This document shows, piece by piece, positions 22,899-24,567 of a DNA stretch of 24,567 nucleotides. The notes under the pieces are model-generated. The model searched no databases, had not been told where the DNA came from, and saw only the letters and a list, made by a program, of their open reading frames with translations. Both the position numbers and the translations under genes were made by a program. Positions within the stretch are counted from its first letter, which is position 1; each line of letters begins with the position of its first letter. The DNA comes from Devosia sp. (GTDB lineage Bacteria; Pseudomonadota; Alphaproteobacteria; Rhizobiales; Devosiaceae): contig JAQGKG010000490.1 of NCBI GenBank assembly GCA_028290245.1, positions 1-24,567 of the forward strand, given 5' to 3'.

Positions 22899-22999
22899 CA
22901 CCCTCCCCCTTGCGGGGAGGGTCAGGGAGGGGGATGTTTGGCTCGTAAATTATGGCCAAACGACACCCCCACCAGCCTCCCCTGTCAAAGGGGGAGGTG
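22899..22999. repeat. Nested palindromic intergenic repeat (BIME-like)
   Basis: Two GC-rich units face each other: left 22899-22935 (CACCCTCCCCCTTGCGGGG...) and right 22964-22999, which reads as a close inverted copy (CACCTCCCCCTTTGACAGGG... on the minus strand). Each unit is itself partly palindromic. Between them GTTTGGC (22936-22942) and GCCAAAC (22955-22961) are perfect inverted copies around a 12-base AT-rich loop. The design is that of REP/BIME-type dispersed elements mobilised by outside enzymes. It could also end accC transcription. Whether it is multicopy in the genome cannot be seen from one window. Confidence 0.7.
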
Positions 23000-23041
23000 C
23001 CGGCCGGTGGCTCTCGCACTATGGGATATAGAGGGTACAGC

Positions 23042-23683
23042 ATGGCCCGCCGCCAAGACCCCTTCGACATCGAAATCACACCCGAACTGATCATCCGGGC
23101 CTATCGCGCCGGCATCTTCCCAATGTCGGAAGACGCTGCAGATGACGAAATCTTCTGGGTCAGCCCGGAACTGCGCGGCATCCTGCCGCTGGATGGCTTC
23201 AAGTTATCCACCAGCCTGCGCAAGGCGATCCGCAAATCCTCCTTCGAGGTGCGCGTTGATACTGATTTCGACGCCATCATCGAGGGCTGCGCCACCGTGG
23301 GCGCCGATCGCGACAGCACTTGGATCAACCGCACCATTCGCACCGTCTATGGCGAACTGTTCCGCCGCGGCGTTGCCCACACCGTCGAAGTCTGGGACGG
23401 CGCCGACCTCGTCGGCGGGCTCTATGGCCTGGCCGTCGGCGGCGCCTTCTTTGGCGAATCGATGTTCCACCGCCGCACCAATGCCAGCAAGATCGCCATG
23501 GCGCATCTGGTCGACCGACTAAACGCCGGCGGCTTCGTCCTGCTCGACACCCAGTTCGTCACCGACCATCTGGAATCGCTCGGCGGCGTCGAAATTCCCC
23601 GCGCGCAATATGAGGAGCGCCTGGCAGAAGCGCTCCTCCTCAATGGTAACTGGAACGCCTGGGACGCCGCTACTCCAGTCTGA
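23042..23683 (+). CDS. aat: Leucyl/phenylalanyl-tRNA--protein transferase
   Basis: Adds leucine or phenylalanine to proteins with N-terminal Lys or Arg, marking them for ClpS/ClpAP in the N-end rule pathway. The start ATG 23042 (MARRQDPFDIEITPELI) has GAGGG (23031-23035) 6 bases upstream; ATG 23021 and the frame to 22952 run into the repeat. The 213-residue product is family length and carries YRAGIFPM, FWVSPELRGILPL, the DSTWI segment, GGLYGLAVGGAFFGESMF and the C-terminal DTQFVTDHLESLGG. The accC-aat-DUF2155 order is familiar from rhizobia. Its last 14 bases overlap the convergent GyrI-like gene. Confidence 0.97.
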   Translation: MARRQDPFDIEITPELIIRAYRAGIFPMSEDAADDEIFWVSPELRGILPLDGFKLSTSLRKAIRKSSFEVRVDTDFDAIIEGCATVGADRDSTWINRTIRTVYGELFRRGVAHTVEVWDGADLVGGLYGLAVGGAFFGESMFHRRTNASKIAMAHLVDRLNAGGFVLLDTQFVTDHLESLGGVEIPRAQYEERLAEALLLNGNWNAWDAATPV

Positions 23684-24161
23684 ACGCCACTTCCGTCACG
23701 GGAAAGCCTGACGGGTCTTCGCCCGGGTCCTTGTGGTAGATTTCTATACGCGTGGCCCCCATGAAGCGATCCCAGACCACTGTGCCATCCAGTTGATGGC
23801 CGCTGGCCTTGGCCCAGCTATCGAGCTTCATGTGGGCATCGTTGAGTTCATGGTAAGGCGCTGTGGCGGTGATGGACGCATATAGGCCGCCCGGCAGTGT
23901 GCCGGTGGTGATCTTGCTATCGCCGACCAGCAACGTATCGGTCGGCATGCCGACCTGCATTTCCATTTTGCCGTCCGGAAAGAAGTTGACATAGTTGAAG
24001 AACGACGCACCGACGGGCTGGCCGCCTTGGGCTTTGATCCAGGCTATAACCTCGTCGATCAGGGGCGGCGCCACACTGGCGATTTCCGGCTGGCTTAGCG
24101 TCAGCACCATTGCGGCAAAGGGCTGCTCGGTTTTCTCGACGATCTTTGGTTCTGTCAGCAC
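23670..24161 (-). CDS. GyrI-like small-molecule-binding domain protein
   Basis: Stand-alone effector-binding domain of 163 residues, related to the C-terminal domains of AraC-type regulators and to GyrI/SbmC. The features are a repeated beta-alpha-beta fold, seen as QPVGASFFNYVNFFPDGKMEMQ and GLYASITATAPYHELND, and FRLE at the end. Members bind small hydrophobic or cationic molecules; no DNA-binding domain is present. The start is GTG 24161, supported by AGAGGAG on the minus strand about 6 bases upstream; the ATG overlapping it is in another frame and ends at once. It lies between aat (convergent, 14-base overlap) and the DUF2155 gene upstream on the same strand. The role is unknown. Confidence 0.82.
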   Translation of the reverse strand: MLTEPKIVEKTEQPFAAMVLTLSQPEIASVAPPLIDEVIAWIKAQGGQPVGASFFNYVNFFPDGKMEMQVGMPTDTLLVGDSKITTGTLPGGLYASITATAPYHELNDAHMKLDSWAKASGHQLDGTVVWDRFMGATRIEIYHKDPGEDPSGFPVTEVAFRLE

Positions 24162-24255
24162 ATCACGCTCCTCTCACGTCAGCCGAGGCTCCATTGGAGA
24201 CCGGCATCGAGACGACGATGGAGGGCGGGCAGATTCGACAAGTCGCCGAGAAAAC

Positions 24256-24567
24256 CTAGCGCTGATCCGGCGAGGGTACGTCGGTGCTGATTTTGCACTC
24301 GACCAGCCAGACGTCATAAATCGCGTGATCGATGGCATTGAGCGCCGGGCTGTCGGCGAACATCCAGCCAGAGAAAATACGTTTGGAAACGCCGGTCAGG
24401 CTGCGCTGATCGACTTCGAGGAACGCCGAGGTGCGCTGGGCCTCGGTGCTGGGCCGGCTATAGCAGGCGCGCGGCGTGATTTCCAAAGCGCCGAATAACA
24501 CTGTCTCGTCGATATAGACGTCGAAGCGCGTAATGCGGCCGGTTATTTTGTCGAGGCCGGCAAAGCT
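24256..24567 (-). CDS. DUF2155 domain protein, 5' end missing
   Basis: The C-terminal 103 residues of a protein whose beginning lies beyond the window edge. The frame is open to the last base (AGC at 24567), reading FAGLDKITGRITRFDVYIDE before the GTG at 24501, so that codon is not the start. LFGALEITPRACYSRPST, FSGWMFADSPALNAIDH and YDVWLVECK match the DUF2155 family found in alphaproteobacteria, usually exported proteins near aat. Function is unknown. The gap of 94 bases to the GyrI-like gene shows no clear terminator or promoter. Confidence 0.88.
   Translation of the reverse strand, partial: SFAGLDKITGRITRFDVYIDETVLFGALEITPRACYSRPSTEAQRTSAFLEVDQRSLTGVSKRIFSGWMFADSPALNAIDHAIYDVWLVECKISTDVPSPDQR

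Noticed and set aside
21784..23094. 436-codon open frame opposite accC
   Set aside because: It mirrors a perfectly conserved accC in GC-rich DNA and shows no known domain; long antisense frames are expected from third-position GC bias.

Overview
The window looks like a core chromosomal segment of an alphaproteobacterium of the order Hyphomicrobiales (Rhizobiales), possibly close to Devosia. This rests on high GC, the chain rne / amiC / mrcA / prfB, the group aroQ-accB-accC-aat-DUF2155, and an RNase E with the acidic insertion typical of alphaproteobacteria. The genus is a guess; the order-level placement is firmer. No tRNA, rRNA, CRISPR array, insertion sequence or phage gene is visible.

Layout. 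1-840: the end of tyrS and a strong terminator. 835-4320 (minus): a very large AsmA/YhdP-type envelope protein. 4468-6161 (plus): a 1-Cys peroxiredoxin and a membrane-anchored LytM/M23 peptidase, closed by a two-way terminator. 6239-13793 (minus): amiC (cell-wall amidase), mrcA (PBP1A), a peptide-deformylase-like protein that has lost metal ligands, a soluble two-PAS chemoreceptor, and prfB with its programmed +1 frameshift. 13794-14385: a long divergent intergenic region. 14386-17094 (plus): rne and its terminator. 17143-18266 (plus): a WYL regulator and a small VOC protein. 18269-19414 (minus): a PLP aminotransferase. 19563-22848 (plus): a ScsC-like DsbA protein, then aroQ, accB and accC. 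22849-23041: a nested palindromic repeat. 23042-23683 (plus): aat. 23670-24567 (minus): a GyrI-like protein and the 3' part of a DUF2155 gene that runs off the window.

How the genes fit together. Several genes act on the envelope: mrcA builds peptidoglycan, amiC and the M23 protein cut it or regulate cutting, the AsmA-like protein probably serves the outer membrane, and the ScsC-like protein handles disulfides. A second group serves translation and its products: tyrS, prfB, aat, rne and the deformylase-like protein. A third is biosynthetic: accB and accC start fatty-acid synthesis and aroQ belongs to the shikimate pathway.

Most of the window is ordinary housekeeping. The parts most worth a second look are the degenerate deformylase fused by a stop/start overlap to mrcA, the chemoreceptor placed between cell-wall genes and prfB, the competing hairpins in the aroQ leader, the rne leader, and the nested palindrome before aat. 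I did not find a convincing new multi-gene system.
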